Below are positions 26,548-35,528 of a stretch of 64,000 nt of DNA, piece after piece; position 1 is the first letter of the stretch, and every line of letters starts with the position of its first letter. The position numbers were made by a program, and so were the translations under genes. The DNA comes from Persicirhabdus sediminis (lineage in GTDB: Bacteria; Verrucomicrobiota; Verrucomicrobiia; Verrucomicrobiales; Akkermansiaceae). Location of the stretch: the NCBI RefSeq assembly GCF_016595495.1, contig NZ_JAENIM010000045.1, positions 1 through 64,000 of the forward strand, given 5' to 3'. The notes beneath the pieces are model-generated. The model had not been told where the DNA came from. It did no database searches and saw only the letters and a program-made list of their open reading frames with translations.

Positions 26548-26666
26548 GCCGCCAAAGCAAAACCACCCATTCCCAGCTGGATGAGCGAATACTCATGGAG
26601 CCAGCTAGACGGCGCCCAAAAATCTATCATCAATGATTTCTGGGAAAAATTCCCTCCCCTCTCCAG

Positions 26667-26732
26667 CTAGAAATCCGGTTCACTAACAAAGGTGATCTTT
26701 TCCTCGCTAGGTGGGTGGTGATAGGTCTGAAC
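26667..26732 (-). pseudogene. Remnant of a RluA-type pseudouridine synthase gene
   Basis: On the minus strand the last 16 codons read HPPSEEKITFVSEPDF and a stop, against HPLSDEKITFVSEPDF at the end of the intact gene at 27925-28581. Next to this lies GTGATAGGTCTGAACT, matching GTGACAGGTCTGAACT about 140 bp further inside the intact gene, so the middle was lost, apparently at a short GGGTG microhomology. The 5' portion is gone. Confidence 0.85.
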
Positions 26733-26771
26733 TTGACAGCTCGCACCATTCTAGCAGGATGATAGATACAC

Positions 26772-27161
26772 ATGAAAAAATTTCTCGGCTTAAGCCTATC
26801 TATCATCGTCCTGTCAACTAGCCAGCTGCTAGCGGAGGCGCCCAAGTATTCAGTGCAATCAGCTTCAGCTATCCTCGTAGAATTACAGGACAGCAAATAC
26901 GAACCTCTGCTCAAAGAATGGCTAAAAACTCATCACCCAGCTATCTTCGCAAAGCTCAGCCCTGAATTAGCTGAAACCCAAAAGCCTGCAGCTGAAGACG
27001 ATAGTCTCATTCAGATAGCTAGTGAACTCAACGCAGCCGTTGCCGACAAACAGGCCATCCTGCTAGACTATTACATTAATACTAAATGCAATGATGGCTG
27101 GGAGCTTTTCTCCATGTCGGAGAAGTTCATTGTCTTCAAGCGAGTTGCTAAAAGTAATTAG
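26772..27161 (+). CDS. Small exported protein of unknown function
   Basis: 129 aa with a signal peptide (MKKFLGLSLSIIVLSTSQLLAEA). The C-terminal NDGWELFSMSEKFIVFKR recalls the end of DUF4177-type small proteins, where the motif is DGWELV...FKR. The rest is helical with no known motif. A TTGACA hexamer at 26733-26738, directly after the pseudogene remnant, could serve as its -35 element, but no good -10 is spaced from it. Confidence 0.6.
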   Translation: MKKFLGLSLSIIVLSTSQLLAEAPKYSVQSASAILVELQDSKYEPLLKEWLKTHHPAIFAKLSPELAETQKPAAEDDSLIQIASELNAAVADKQAILLDYYINTKCNDGWELFSMSEKFIVFKRVAKSN

Positions 27162-27322
27162 CAAAAAACTAACGGATCTTCCAATCTAGCTAATAATTCT
27201 TTCAGTTTGTCTGTCTACTCGTTTCATAGCACAGAATCAGTGAGTTACCTTCAAAAGATTCGTGGAATCTTTATTGGCTAGCCAGATCTTCGATCATGCC
27301 TAGGAGGTCAATTTTATGACGC

Positions 27323-27754
27323 TTACCTTGAAAAGCAAGGATGTAGATCATCATGATCTCTCTTAAATGTTTTTTTTCCCGAAAAACACGAGGCCTCAAT
27401 TTTTAATATTTCTGCTTCGCTCAACTTTACGACCCACCGATTCTTTACTATAGGGATAAATTCAATATCTTCATTATAATAATAATTAAACCAAAGCCTA
27501 GGATGAGATATACGCGGCAAACTCTCACAGAGGTCTTCTATATTTGAGAATTTAAACATCATCTCCCTCCTCGGATTAATTGGGTATGGGTCGAAAATAT
27601 AATAATGCTGTCCATCTTTACTCTTCCCAAAGATGGAGCCATTTGCATAAAGAAGCCACGGCTCATCCTCAGCACAAGAAGCATTCGAACAGCTCCCAAA
27701 TATAATTATCAGAAATATATATAAAACAGTTTCTACTCTCCTTTTTTCAAACAT
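27323..27754 (-). CDS. Small exported protein or lipoprotein of unknown function, A/T-rich
   Basis: 143 aa from ATG 27754 (MFEKRRVETVLYIFLIIIFGSC...); an upstream start at 27808 would add an unlikely leader. A positive n-region, hydrophobic core and FGSC suggest a signal peptide, possibly a lipobox. The body has many Tyr/Phe/Asn residues and no recognised domain. Base composition is visibly more A/T-rich than the neighbours, which suggests recent acquisition. It lies between the pseudogene region and the intact pseudouridine synthase. Confidence 0.5.
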   Translation of the reverse strand: MFEKRRVETVLYIFLIIIFGSCSNASCAEDEPWLLYANGSIFGKSKDGQHYYIFDPYPINPRREMMFKFSNIEDLCESLPRISHPRLWFNYYYNEDIEFIPIVKNRWVVKLSEAEILKIEASCFSGKKTFKRDHDDLHPCFSR

Positions 27755-27924
27755 ATCACAAGGCAAGTTTGGCATTGGACTAGCAGGGAAAGCAATGCCT
27801 AATCGCAATACTTTGTTAGTTCAAATCGCTGAATTCTATCCCAAATGTGAATTTAACATTTCAGCTAGATTCTAGCTGGTATTACTTCCAACAAAAACGC
27901 AGCTCTCCGACACTCCCTCTCTAG

Positions 27925-28581
27925 CTAGAAATCCGGCTCGCTAACAAAGGTGATCTTTTCGTCGCTGAGCGGGTGGAAGAAGCTGAGTTCGGCTGCGTGC
28001 AGGCGCAGTCGGCATTGCCCTCTAACTCCATTGCCGTAGAAAACATCTTCAACGATGGGAATGCCTAAGCCTTTGGCGTGAGCTGCGTGCACACGCAGCT
28101 GGTGGGTGCGGCCAGTGACAGGTCTGAACTCCACTCTGGTCCAGCCATTTTCCACACCTAACTTACGCCACTTGGTGATGCCCATTTTGCCGTGGACTTC
28201 GTCGTAGATCTGGATTGGGCGATTATCAATATCCAGCCGGAATGGCAGCTCGATGATGCCTTCGTCGTCGATTTCTTCAGCCAGCTCACCTTCTAGCAGA
28301 GCAATGTATTTTTTCGCGGTGACGCGGTCTTGAAATTGTTTCTGAATCAGCCGCTTGCACTCGACGGTGCGGCACATGACAATCAGGCCAGAAGTATCCA
28401 TATCCAGCCGGTGCGCCTCTGGCTGAGCTGGGCAGCCAGGGTACATCTGGCGCACGCGAGCGGCCACACAATCAGCGCGCTCCGGCCCCTTACCAGGCAC
28501 AGAAAGCATGCCGGGCGGTTTATTCACCACCACAAAAAACTCGTCCTCATGGATGATATCAAGTAGTGGCTTAGCGGGCAT
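27925..28581 (-). CDS. RluA-family RNA pseudouridine synthase
   Basis: 218 aa, close in length to E. coli RluA and without an S4 domain. The catalytic motif is HRLDMDTSGLIV, with Asp60 as nucleophile. Other family landmarks are VVNKPPGMLSVPG at the N-terminus, AKKYIALLEG, and RPVTGRTHQLRVH. It isomerises uridine in rRNA and/or tRNA; the target positions (RluA makes 23S 746 and tRNA 32) cannot be assigned from sequence. A decayed partial copy is 1.2 kb away at 26667-26732. Confidence 0.88.
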   Translation of the reverse strand: MPAKPLLDIIHEDEFFVVVNKPPGMLSVPGKGPERADCVAARVRQMYPGCPAQPEAHRLDMDTSGLIVMCRTVECKRLIQKQFQDRVTAKKYIALLEGELAEEIDDEGIIELPFRLDIDNRPIQIYDEVHGKMGITKWRKLGVENGWTRVEFRPVTGRTHQLRVHAAHAKGLGIPIVEDVFYGNGVRGQCRLRLHAAELSFFHPLSDEKITFVSEPDF

Positions 28582-28640
28582 GATAGAAAAATGACGTTCA
28601 TCAGCCTATAGTAGTCATAGGCTGATGTGAGGTGTTTGCT

Positions 28641-28739
28641 AGTGTTCAGTTGGCAGTTTTCAGACTGACCATTGCAAACTCATAGAAATCAGCCAGCTCA
28701 GCCTCGTGCGTGCACACTGAAAACTGAACACTGAAAACT
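28641..28739. repeat. Fold-back element with heptamer inverted repeats after thrC
   Basis: The right arm 28717-28739 is identical to the right arm of the element at 17044-17172. The left arm 28641-28663 is a diverged inverted partner (AGTGTTCAGTTGGCAGTTTT...). The 53-bp centre is unrelated to that of the first element. It lies between rluA-like and thrC stop codons. Confidence 0.75.
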
Positions 28740-28751
28740 AACAAACTTCCT

Positions 28752-30041
28752 TTATAAATTCTCCTTCAACCACTCAGCAAGTGCAGCTTCGTCAGGAGCC
28801 ATTGGAGTCGCTACCTTTTCGCGCTCTGCTAGGATAGCGAGGCGCTCAGGAATCTCAACAGATCCAGCACCTAACTCTTCTTCCATGATGTCGATAAACT
28901 TCGATGGGTGAGCGGTTTCCAGAATCACCGTATGGTCGCCAGGATGCTCGGATTTCCACGCTTCTGCAGCCAGCCAACCAACAGCGCCGTGTGGGTCGAT
29001 GGTGTAGCCGTAGCGTTCTTTCACCGCGCGGATTGCCTCACGAGTTTGCTCGTCGTTGTAGGTATAGCCAGAAATGTTGGCTTTCATATCTTCCCAGCTA
29101 TTGCCGTAGATTTCTTCCATCCGGGCAAAGTTGCTAGGTGCACCTACATCCATCGCGTTAGAGATAGTTGGCACTGACGGACGTGGCTGGTAATCACCAC
29201 TGTCGAGGTACTGAGGAACCACGTCGTTAGCATTTGTAGCGGCTACAAAATGCTTCACTGGCATGCCCATCTGAGTAGCGATCAATGCCGCTGTGAGGTT
29301 GCCAAAGTTACCGCTAGGAACCACAAATACCAAATCGTCGCCAGCTTTGCGCACGGCATCGAAGTAGTACAACATCTGTGGCACCAGACGTGAAATATTG
29401 ATAGAGTTAGCGCTAGTTAGCGTTTCGTTCACCTCATCATTGAGGAACGCAGCTTTCACCATGCGCTGGCAGTCATCAAAGCTACCGTCGATCTCCAGAG
29501 CGGTGATATTGCCACCCAGAGCCGTGAGTTGTTTTTCCTGCAACAGGCTCACTTTTCCTTTTGGATAGAGGATGACTACGCGAGTGCCCTCGACACCCAA
29601 AAAGGCATCAGCGACGGCACCACCAGTATCACCAGAAGTAGCTACTAACACGGTGAGATCACTTTCGTCATCTTTGGTGAGATAAGCCATCAGGCGCGCC
29701 ATGAAGCGAGCGCCAAAATCTTTAAATGCCAGCGTAGGTCCGTGGAAAAGCTCAAGGATAGATGTGGTCTCGTCCAGCTGCACAGTAGGCGCTTCGAAGT
29801 TGAGCGCATCCTTCACTAGTGCATCGAGATCAGCAGCTGGCACGGCATCGGCAAACAAGGTTTTCACCACGGCTGCGCCCATTTCAGCAAACTCCATGTC
29901 CTTCCAGCTAGCCCAAAATTCATCGCTCAGCTGGTTGATTTTTTCCGGCATGTACAGGCCATTATCAGCTGGCAGTGAGCGAATCACCGCTTCCTTGATA
30001 TCGACAAATTGGTCCGGGCTTTTGGTACTGTAAAATTTCAT
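28752..30041 (-). CDS. thrC: Threonine synthase
   Basis: PLP enzyme converting O-phosphohomoserine to threonine, 429 aa, cytoplasmic. The PLP lysine is Lys107 in HGPTLAFKDFGARF. The phosphate-cup and cofactor loops ATSGDTGGAVADAF, SANSINISRLVPQ and VVPSGNFGNLTAA are intact, giving the E. coli-like type of threonine synthase. ATG 30041 lies 6 bp after the thrB stop; an in-frame TTG at 30047 is not preferred. It forms the thrB-thrC operon; no thrA was found here. Confidence 0.96.
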   Translation of the reverse strand: MKFYSTKSPDQFVDIKEAVIRSLPADNGLYMPEKINQLSDEFWASWKDMEFAEMGAAVVKTLFADAVPAADLDALVKDALNFEAPTVQLDETTSILELFHGPTLAFKDFGARFMARLMAYLTKDDESDLTVLVATSGDTGGAVADAFLGVEGTRVVILYPKGKVSLLQEKQLTALGGNITALEIDGSFDDCQRMVKAAFLNDEVNETLTSANSINISRLVPQMLYYFDAVRKAGDDLVFVVPSGNFGNLTAALIATQMGMPVKHFVAATNANDVVPQYLDSGDYQPRPSVPTISNAMDVGAPSNFARMEEIYGNSWEDMKANISGYTYNDEQTREAIRAVKERYGYTIDPHGAVGWLAAEAWKSEHPGDHTVILETAHPSKFIDIMEEELGAGSVEIPERLAILAEREKVATPMAPDEAALAEWLKENL

Positions 30042-30047
30042 GATCAA

Positions 30048-31001
30048 TTACTTATTTTCGCCTTCGATCACATGCACGCCGTGCTTGTTGATTGGAGAAA
30101 CGTAAAGTTGGTTGTTGAGCTGGATTTTATCAAAAACTTCAGAGATTTTAGCGCCTACCTTGCGGGCAGACTCTTCACCTTCACAGAGAGCAAATACTGA
30201 CGGGCCAGCACCAGAGATGCTGAAGCCAAGCGCACCCGCGCTCATCGCCGCACGCTTTGCATTGTAAAATTCAGGGATCAATTTCTGGCGGCGTGGCTCA
30301 GCGATCACATCGTGGATCGACCGGCTAATCATGCCATAATCTTCCTGAATGATACCGCAGATCAGGCCACCGAGGTTGCCAGTCTGCTGGGTCGCATTTT
30401 CCAAAAGGATGCTCTCCGGCAAGATCTCGCGAGCCACCTTAGTGAGGATCTCAATGTCTGGGTGCACCACGGCAGCCCAGAGGTTTTTTGGTGGTTCCAG
30501 CTGGGCAATGTCGAGCTCTTGGTTGCTACGGATGAAAACGATGCCACCAAGCAAACATGGGCCAACGTTATCCGCGTGCCACGCACCATCGGCGCTGGCT
30601 TCACCGGTCATCGCAAATGGCAACAGCTGCTTTTTAGTCAGCGGCTCACCAATCAACTTATTCACCGCATAAACACCAGCTACAGCTGATGCCGCGCTAG
30701 ATCCCAGCCCGCTACCAAATGGCATCTTCTTGTGAATCTCCATCTCAATGCCGCGGTCCTGCATGCCCAAATGCTTAAGCAAATCCAGAGCCGCCACACC
30801 GGCGGTATTTTTCTCAGCAGCCAGCGGCAATCGGCCGTCGTCTCCGGTCACCTTGGTAATGCGCAATCCTGGCTTTTCAGAAAATCGTACCACGACCTCG
30901 TCACCCGGCGCATCAATGGCAAATCCGAGCACGTCATATCCACAAGCCACGTTTGCAACGGTGGCTGGCGCGAAGACTCTTACTTCTTGCTGCTGACTCA
31001 T
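30048..31001 (-). CDS. thrB: Homoserine kinase
   Basis: GHMP-family kinase phosphorylating homoserine, the step before ThrC. 317 aa with the N-terminal VRVFAPATVANVACGYDVLGFAID, the GHMP ATP motif PFGSGLGSSAASAVAG and the C-terminal GFSISGAGPSVFAL loop. It is complete and sits directly upstream of thrC on the same strand. No leader peptide or attenuator could be recognised upstream (31002-31286). Confidence 0.96.
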   Translation of the reverse strand: MSQQQEVRVFAPATVANVACGYDVLGFAIDAPGDEVVVRFSEKPGLRITKVTGDDGRLPLAAEKNTAGVAALDLLKHLGMQDRGIEMEIHKKMPFGSGLGSSAASAVAGVYAVNKLIGEPLTKKQLLPFAMTGEASADGAWHADNVGPCLLGGIVFIRSNQELDIAQLEPPKNLWAAVVHPDIEILTKVAREILPESILLENATQQTGNLGGLICGIIQEDYGMISRSIHDVIAEPRRQKLIPEFYNAKRAAMSAGALGFSISGAGPSVFALCEGEESARKVGAKISEVFDKIQLNNQLYVSPINKHGVHVIEGENK

Positions 31002-31286
31002 AACGCCGCGGTCATAGGCAATTTATCCCATAATTGCCAGCATTATACGCCCAGCTGGAAAAATTTGCCTGCCTGAGCATTAAACTTAGCAATAGGTCAT
31101 CAACTCAAAATGAGTTTTCACCATAGCCAAGCAACTTATGCAATAGACCGACTAACAAGTCGCCAAGCCCATGCAATCCCTGCAACTCATTATAGAAGAA
31201 TAACTAAAGATTGGTGAGCACTCTTTAAAAAGTTGACTACCTAATAAGAAGATGGAATAATTTCACCCTTCACAAATAAAATAAAA

Positions 31287-31955
31287 ATGAAAAATACCAT
31301 GAGATTCCTAACTATTGCTGCCACCTCTCTGGCCTCAATTATTTCAGCCAATGCGGCGACCTTGTCATTTACTAACGACTGGTTCGGAGAAACTGGCCTA
31401 GGCAATGTATCACCTCCAGCCGACACCGTCATCACTGACGCAGAAGGCTTTGTCTTCACCCTCAGTTTGAATACTGCGGAAACCACTATCCGAGTCTCAA
31501 ATATAGGGTCAAACTTTGGCATCGGCTCAGGAAACAATGCAGCCAACGCCTCGTTCAACGATGGAGACTCCGCCACATTCACTCTATCAGTGGTAGCGCC
31601 AGCGGGCTACCAACTCGACTCCATTAGCTTTGGCGACTTCCGACTAGTTTCTTTCGACACAGCTGCTGATGTTGCCACATTTACAAACACGGGAGGCGGC
31701 GGTAATTCGTTCGTAGCCACGGGTGCTATTACCACTAACGCCCAGCTAACTGGAGCCGGCTTGCAAGAACTCTCTCTAGCCACTTTAAACACATGGGACC
31801 TAACCTTAACGGCTAGTGATGTCTCCACTGATAGTGCTGATTTCAAAGTTAACCGTATCGACTTTGAATATACCACAAGCCAAATTCCAGAGCCGTCAGC
31901 TGCAGCTCTACTTGGCCTAGCTAGCATTGCTCTGCTTAGCCGCAAGAAGCGCTAG
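31287..31955 (+). CDS. PEP-CTERM exported protein
   Basis: 222 aa: signal peptide MKNTMRFLTIAATSLASIISANA, a beta-rich Thr/Ser/Ala body and the C-terminal IPEPSAAALLGLASIALLSRKKR. No functional domain was recognised. It is a single-gene unit ended by a strong hairpin at 32039-32085, divergent from thrBC. Confidence 0.8.
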   Translation: MKNTMRFLTIAATSLASIISANAATLSFTNDWFGETGLGNVSPPADTVITDAEGFVFTLSLNTAETTIRVSNIGSNFGIGSGNNAANASFNDGDSATFTLSVVAPAGYQLDSISFGDFRLVSFDTAADVATFTNTGGGGNSFVATGAITTNAQLTGAGLQELSLATLNTWDLTLTASDVSTDSADFKVNRIDFEYTTSQIPEPSAAALLGLASIALLSRKKR

Positions 31956-32038
31956 AAATAATACCGTAAATTCAATTTCAAGAGCAGTGACCGGTGCCAC
32001 CCAGCCACACGCCCTCTACATATAGAAATTACTGAATC

Positions 32039-32085
32039 CAGCCTATAAGAGCTGCTCATTAGAGCTCTATAGGCTGATTTTTTTT
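32039..32085 (+). terminator. Intrinsic terminator after the PEP-CTERM gene
   Basis: CAGCCTATA / TATAGGCTG outer stem with an inner AGCT...AGAGCT pairing, followed by ATTTTTTTT. Confidence 0.85.
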
Positions 32086-32206
32086 ACCGCTCGCTAGAGC
32101 CGAAGACATGCTCCACGAGGCGGAGATCATTGAATTCGTATTCATAGAACTTTAACAGATGTACTTCACTAGTAGCTTTAGGTTTGATAGATTCTAATCA
32201 CACCCT

Positions 32207-32929
32207 ATGAAACTACCGCTACTCCTCTCCCTCACCCTAGCCATTTCCCCTCTCACCGCAGCTGCGGAAAACCTCAACGCCGAGGCGCTTGAGGTCATCC
32301 AGATGGTCATCGATGCCGAAAAGCTGCAAATTCCAGCTGAGAAGTTTCTAGAAAAAATGCAGGAAGAGGAAATGCTCGAGCTCGATGAAAAAGCTGCGCT
32401 GGCCATCCGTGACGGCAAACCCGTGCGCCCTGAAAACGACTACCAAGCCGTCGCCGCCAGCTTCAAAAAAATGGCCGCCGAGCAGCCAAAGGAAAAGGCG
32501 CCCAACATCCCCGAAGTCATCCAGCTAGTGGAAAACCCAGCTGCCGATGCTAAAAAACGTGAAGCTGCCACTCGCTTCTTGGAAGTCACCCTTGGGCAAA
32601 CAAAACGAACCGCCACCCAGCGCATCCTGCTAGGCAATCTGACCAGCGGCAAACAACTCGCCGTCAACCTGCAGCTCAATGAATGTGAGAAGCTCGCCGA
32701 TTTCCCTAACTACAAAAAATACCCATTCACCTCGCCCGCTGACGGCAGCCAAATGGACTGGCTATTTAACAAAGATGGCTTTGGCCAGCACGAAGACAGC
32801 CAGATCATGCTCATCTCACCCGTCGCCTGGGAAGACCAATATACCATCGTCTGGCGCACCGGCGCCGCCAAGCTGGTCAACAAAAACGACATCCCTGAAA
32901 TCCTCAAAGCCGCTGGATTAACAAAATGA
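32207..32929 (+). CDS. Exported protein of unknown function
   Basis: 240 aa with a signal peptide (MKLPLLLSLTLAISPLTAAAEN). The N-terminal half is charged and helical (ALEVIQMVIDAEKLQIPAEKFLEKMQEEEMLELDEK). The C-terminal half is mixed alpha/beta with LVNKNDIPEILKAAGLTK at the end. No recognised family. It stands alone between two terminators and is convergent with the carboxyltransferase gene. Confidence 0.6.
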   Translation: MKLPLLLSLTLAISPLTAAAENLNAEALEVIQMVIDAEKLQIPAEKFLEKMQEEEMLELDEKAALAIRDGKPVRPENDYQAVAASFKKMAAEQPKEKAPNIPEVIQLVENPAADAKKREAATRFLEVTLGQTKRTATQRILLGNLTSGKQLAVNLQLNECEKLADFPNYKKYPFTSPADGSQMDWLFNKDGFGQHEDSQIMLISPVAWEDQYTIVWRTGAAKLVNKNDIPEILKAAGLTK

Positions 32930-33046
32930 TTACTAGCAGCTAAGCGACGTCTATCCCAGCGGTGCTCGATATGAGAAAAAATCCAGCCACTCTTAAGCAG
33001 CGATTCAAGTCTGGCTAACCGATCACCTCTTGATTAAGGCTCACAT

Positions 33047-33071
33047 CAGCTAGACCTAGCAGGTCTAGCTG
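33047..33071. terminator. Bidirectional hairpin between convergent genes
   Basis: Perfect 11-bp inverted repeat CAGCTAGACCT / AGGTCTAGCTG with a 3-nt loop (AGC), only 9 bp from the carboxyltransferase stop. No long T-run follows, so it may be a terminator or an mRNA 3' stabiliser. It contains the CAGCTAG word on both arms. Confidence 0.55.
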
Positions 33072-33080
33072 GATAAAAGC

Positions 33081-34553
33081 CTACAATTCCTCCACGGTCA
33101 CCTGATGGGGCACGCCGTCGATGGTTAGAGCGAGCTCACGTTTGCTACCTTTGGCGACTAATGGTTCGGCTTTGCTTTCAGCTGGTTTTTTAATCAGGTT
33201 TTTCCCTTTGCGGTCGCTGTTGAAATAATCTTCCAGCTGGCTTGGGAACATGGCGTGGATGACACAATGTTCGTCGTCATCAGGCATGCCTTTCTCACGC
33301 AGCTCAGCGCGCAGCTGGTCCATCATCGGTTCTTTGAGATCAGCGGGTCGGCAAGTGATAGGTTCTTTGCCCGCTTGTTTGGCAGCGAGTTTTTGCACCT
33401 CGGGGTCGACTGGCGCAGGCGTGGTGCCGTAGTAGCCGAGCGCGATGTCCATCGCCTGCGGCGAGAAGTTTTTCCAGCGGCCAAATTTCACGTTAAGCAT
33501 CGCCTGCACACCCACAATCTGTGAGGTTGGAGTGACTAGCGGAATCCAGCCAAGCGCCTCCCTAACGACAGGGATTTCAGAAAATACCTCTTCAAACTTA
33601 TCTTCCATGTTTTGCTCTTTGAGCTGGTTGCGGAAGTTGCTGAGCATGCCGCCGGGCACTTGGTATTTCAGCGTATCACTGTCGACAATCTCGTTGCGGT
33701 GCGAGGTGAAATCTCCCAGCTCTTCGTACACTTGGGTGAAATGCGTGCGCAGCTCGTCGAGCACGTCGAGGTCAAATTCTGGTTTGCGCGGGTGACCGTC
33801 TAGCGTGGCTAACATGCGCAGCATATCTGGCTGGCCAGTACCGTTAGCAAATGGAGTGATAGAAACATCAATGGCGTCTACACCGGCGTCCACTGCTGCT
33901 AGATAGGTCGATGACCCCAGCCCTGCGGTCTCGTGAGTATGCAGCCAGACGGGGATTTTTACCCGTGCTTTGAGGCCAGAAATAATGGCTTTGGCAATCA
34001 TCGGTGGGATCAGCCCAGCCATGTCTTTGACCACAATGGCGTCTGCTCCCATTTCTTCTAACTCAGCTCCCAGCTCGATGAAGCTTTCCACCGAGTGCAC
34101 TGGGCTAGTGGTGTAGCAGATCACGCCGTGGGCTTGTTTTCCAGCTGCCTTGGTGGCATCGATGGCGCACTTCATGTTGCGCGGATCATTGAGCGCATCA
34201 AAGATGCGGAAGATGTCCATGCCGTGTTTGGCTGAGGTGTGGATGAATGCTTCTACCACATCGTTAGGGAAATGCGCATACTGCACAATGTTCTGGCCGC
34301 GCAGCAGCATCATATGGGGTGTTTTGGGACACGCCTTTTTCAGCGCGTCTAACCTATCAAATGGAAATTCATTCAAAAACCGCAAGCCAGCATCAATAGT
34401 GGCGCCACCCCAAGTTTCTAATGAACCGAAGCCCATGTTGTCTAACTTTTCACAAGCAGGTAACATCTGCTCGGTACTCATCCGGGTAGCCGCTAATGAT
34501 TGATGGCCATCACGCAATACTAAATTATTAAAAATAACAGGACTCTCACTCAT
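33081..34553 (-). CDS. oadA: Oxaloacetate decarboxylase alpha / pyruvate carboxylase B-type carboxyltransferase without biotinyl domain
   Basis: 490 aa. The N-terminal carboxyltransferase TIM barrel starts with LRDGHQSLAATRM and has GADAIVVKDMAGL (carbamylated-Lys region), VWLHTHETAGLG (metal histidines) and ANGTGQPDM. The conserved PASS/OadA C-terminal region follows. It transfers CO2 between biotin and pyruvate/oxaloacetate. The chain stops at TIDGVPHQVTVEEL, just where the linker and biotinyl domain (with its MKM motif) would begin, so the biotin carrier must be a separate protein. No beta/gamma decarboxylase subunit or biotin carboxylase is in this window, so direction and complex are unknown. 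Confidence 0.85.
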   Translation of the reverse strand: MSESPVIFNNLVLRDGHQSLAATRMSTEQMLPACEKLDNMGFGSLETWGGATIDAGLRFLNEFPFDRLDALKKACPKTPHMMLLRGQNIVQYAHFPNDVVEAFIHTSAKHGMDIFRIFDALNDPRNMKCAIDATKAAGKQAHGVICYTTSPVHSVESFIELGAELEEMGADAIVVKDMAGLIPPMIAKAIISGLKARVKIPVWLHTHETAGLGSSTYLAAVDAGVDAIDVSITPFANGTGQPDMLRMLATLDGHPRKPEFDLDVLDELRTHFTQVYEELGDFTSHRNEIVDSDTLKYQVPGGMLSNFRNQLKEQNMEDKFEEVFSEIPVVREALGWIPLVTPTSQIVGVQAMLNVKFGRWKNFSPQAMDIALGYYGTTPAPVDPEVQKLAAKQAGKEPITCRPADLKEPMMDQLRAELREKGMPDDDEHCVIHAMFPSQLEDYFNSDRKGKNLIKKPAESKAEPLVAKGSKRELALTIDGVPHQVTVEEL

Positions 34554-34744
34554 ATATTCGATAGGTTAGCAGCGCTTCGTTTGATAGAAAAATAAGACAA
34601 CCATTGCCTCGCGACGACGAAACACCTATTAAGTTAAGAATCTCACACGTTTGATTAGTCGACTCAAGCATGGATTCTAATGAAATCATAATTTGCGGAT
34701 TCAATTAGAGAATTTGCTGAGTCGCGCCAACCCTAACGAAACCC

Positions 34745-35422
34745 ATGCCACTTTACCTGATCGCCCTGATTTGCTTAGCCCTCCATGGTCTCATGGCCTG
34801 GCTGTTATCTCCAGCGGCTAACATCCAAGTCTATCTGATATTTGGTTTGGGTTTTGAACCATTCACTCACGGACGTGTTTGGCAACTCTTGAGCTACGCC
34901 TTGCTGCATGCAAATGCGTCACACTTATTCACCAATGTGATCATGTTGGTCTATTCTGGCAGAAAAATTCAGCACATATTGGGCCGCCGTCGATGTGCTG
35001 AATTCATCTTAGTGGGCGCGCTAGCTGGTGGGATTTTTCACCTCGGTGAGAGCTGGCTACTGCACGCCAATGGCGCGCCATCGACGACGCTAGTTGGCAT
35101 TTCAGGGGCGGTCTTTGCGCTGCTATGTGGCTACTGCACGCTGTCGCCAACATCACGATTTTTCCCGCTGCCGGTGAAGGCGATCAACTTACGCAACGGC
35201 ATCATCATCGCGTCTAGCTTGCTCATGCTGAGTCACCCGCAGCTGGCAATTCCAGGCATCAGCCAGCTGGGAAAATGGTTTTTCCAGCACACACTACAAG
35301 ACGTTTACATGATTTCTCACAGCTGCCACCTCGGCGGCGCGCTAGCTGGCACATTTCTTGCGAATTGGAGCCAGCGTATTGCTCTGCCAGCTAGGCTGAA
35401 AACTCGGCAAGCTGATCGATGA
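34745..35422 (+). CDS. Rhomboid-family intramembrane serine protease
   Basis: 225 aa, with about six membrane segments. Rhomboid signatures present are HANASHLFTNVIML (the HxxxxHxxxN motif of TM2), LVGISGAVFALLCG (catalytic Ser in GxSG) and SHSCHLGGALAGTF (catalytic His). Rhomboids cut substrates inside or near the membrane; targets are unknown. A pseudopilin gene starts 106 bp downstream, but no functional link is shown. Confidence 0.88.
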   Translation: MPLYLIALICLALHGLMAWLLSPAANIQVYLIFGLGFEPFTHGRVWQLLSYALLHANASHLFTNVIMLVYSGRKIQHILGRRRCAEFILVGALAGGIFHLGESWLLHANGAPSTTLVGISGAVFALLCGYCTLSPTSRFFPLPVKAINLRNGIIIASSLLMLSHPQLAIPGISQLGKWFFQHTLQDVYMISHSCHLGGALAGTFLANWSQRIALPARLKTRQADR

Positions 35423-35528
35423 CAATACATTGCACATACATTCCTTCTTGCTTTGAGGAATTTTTCTTCTAGATTGGTAAAAAAGTGATTCCCATATCAC
35501 ACAGATCTCACTAGCTTCGCACTTAATC

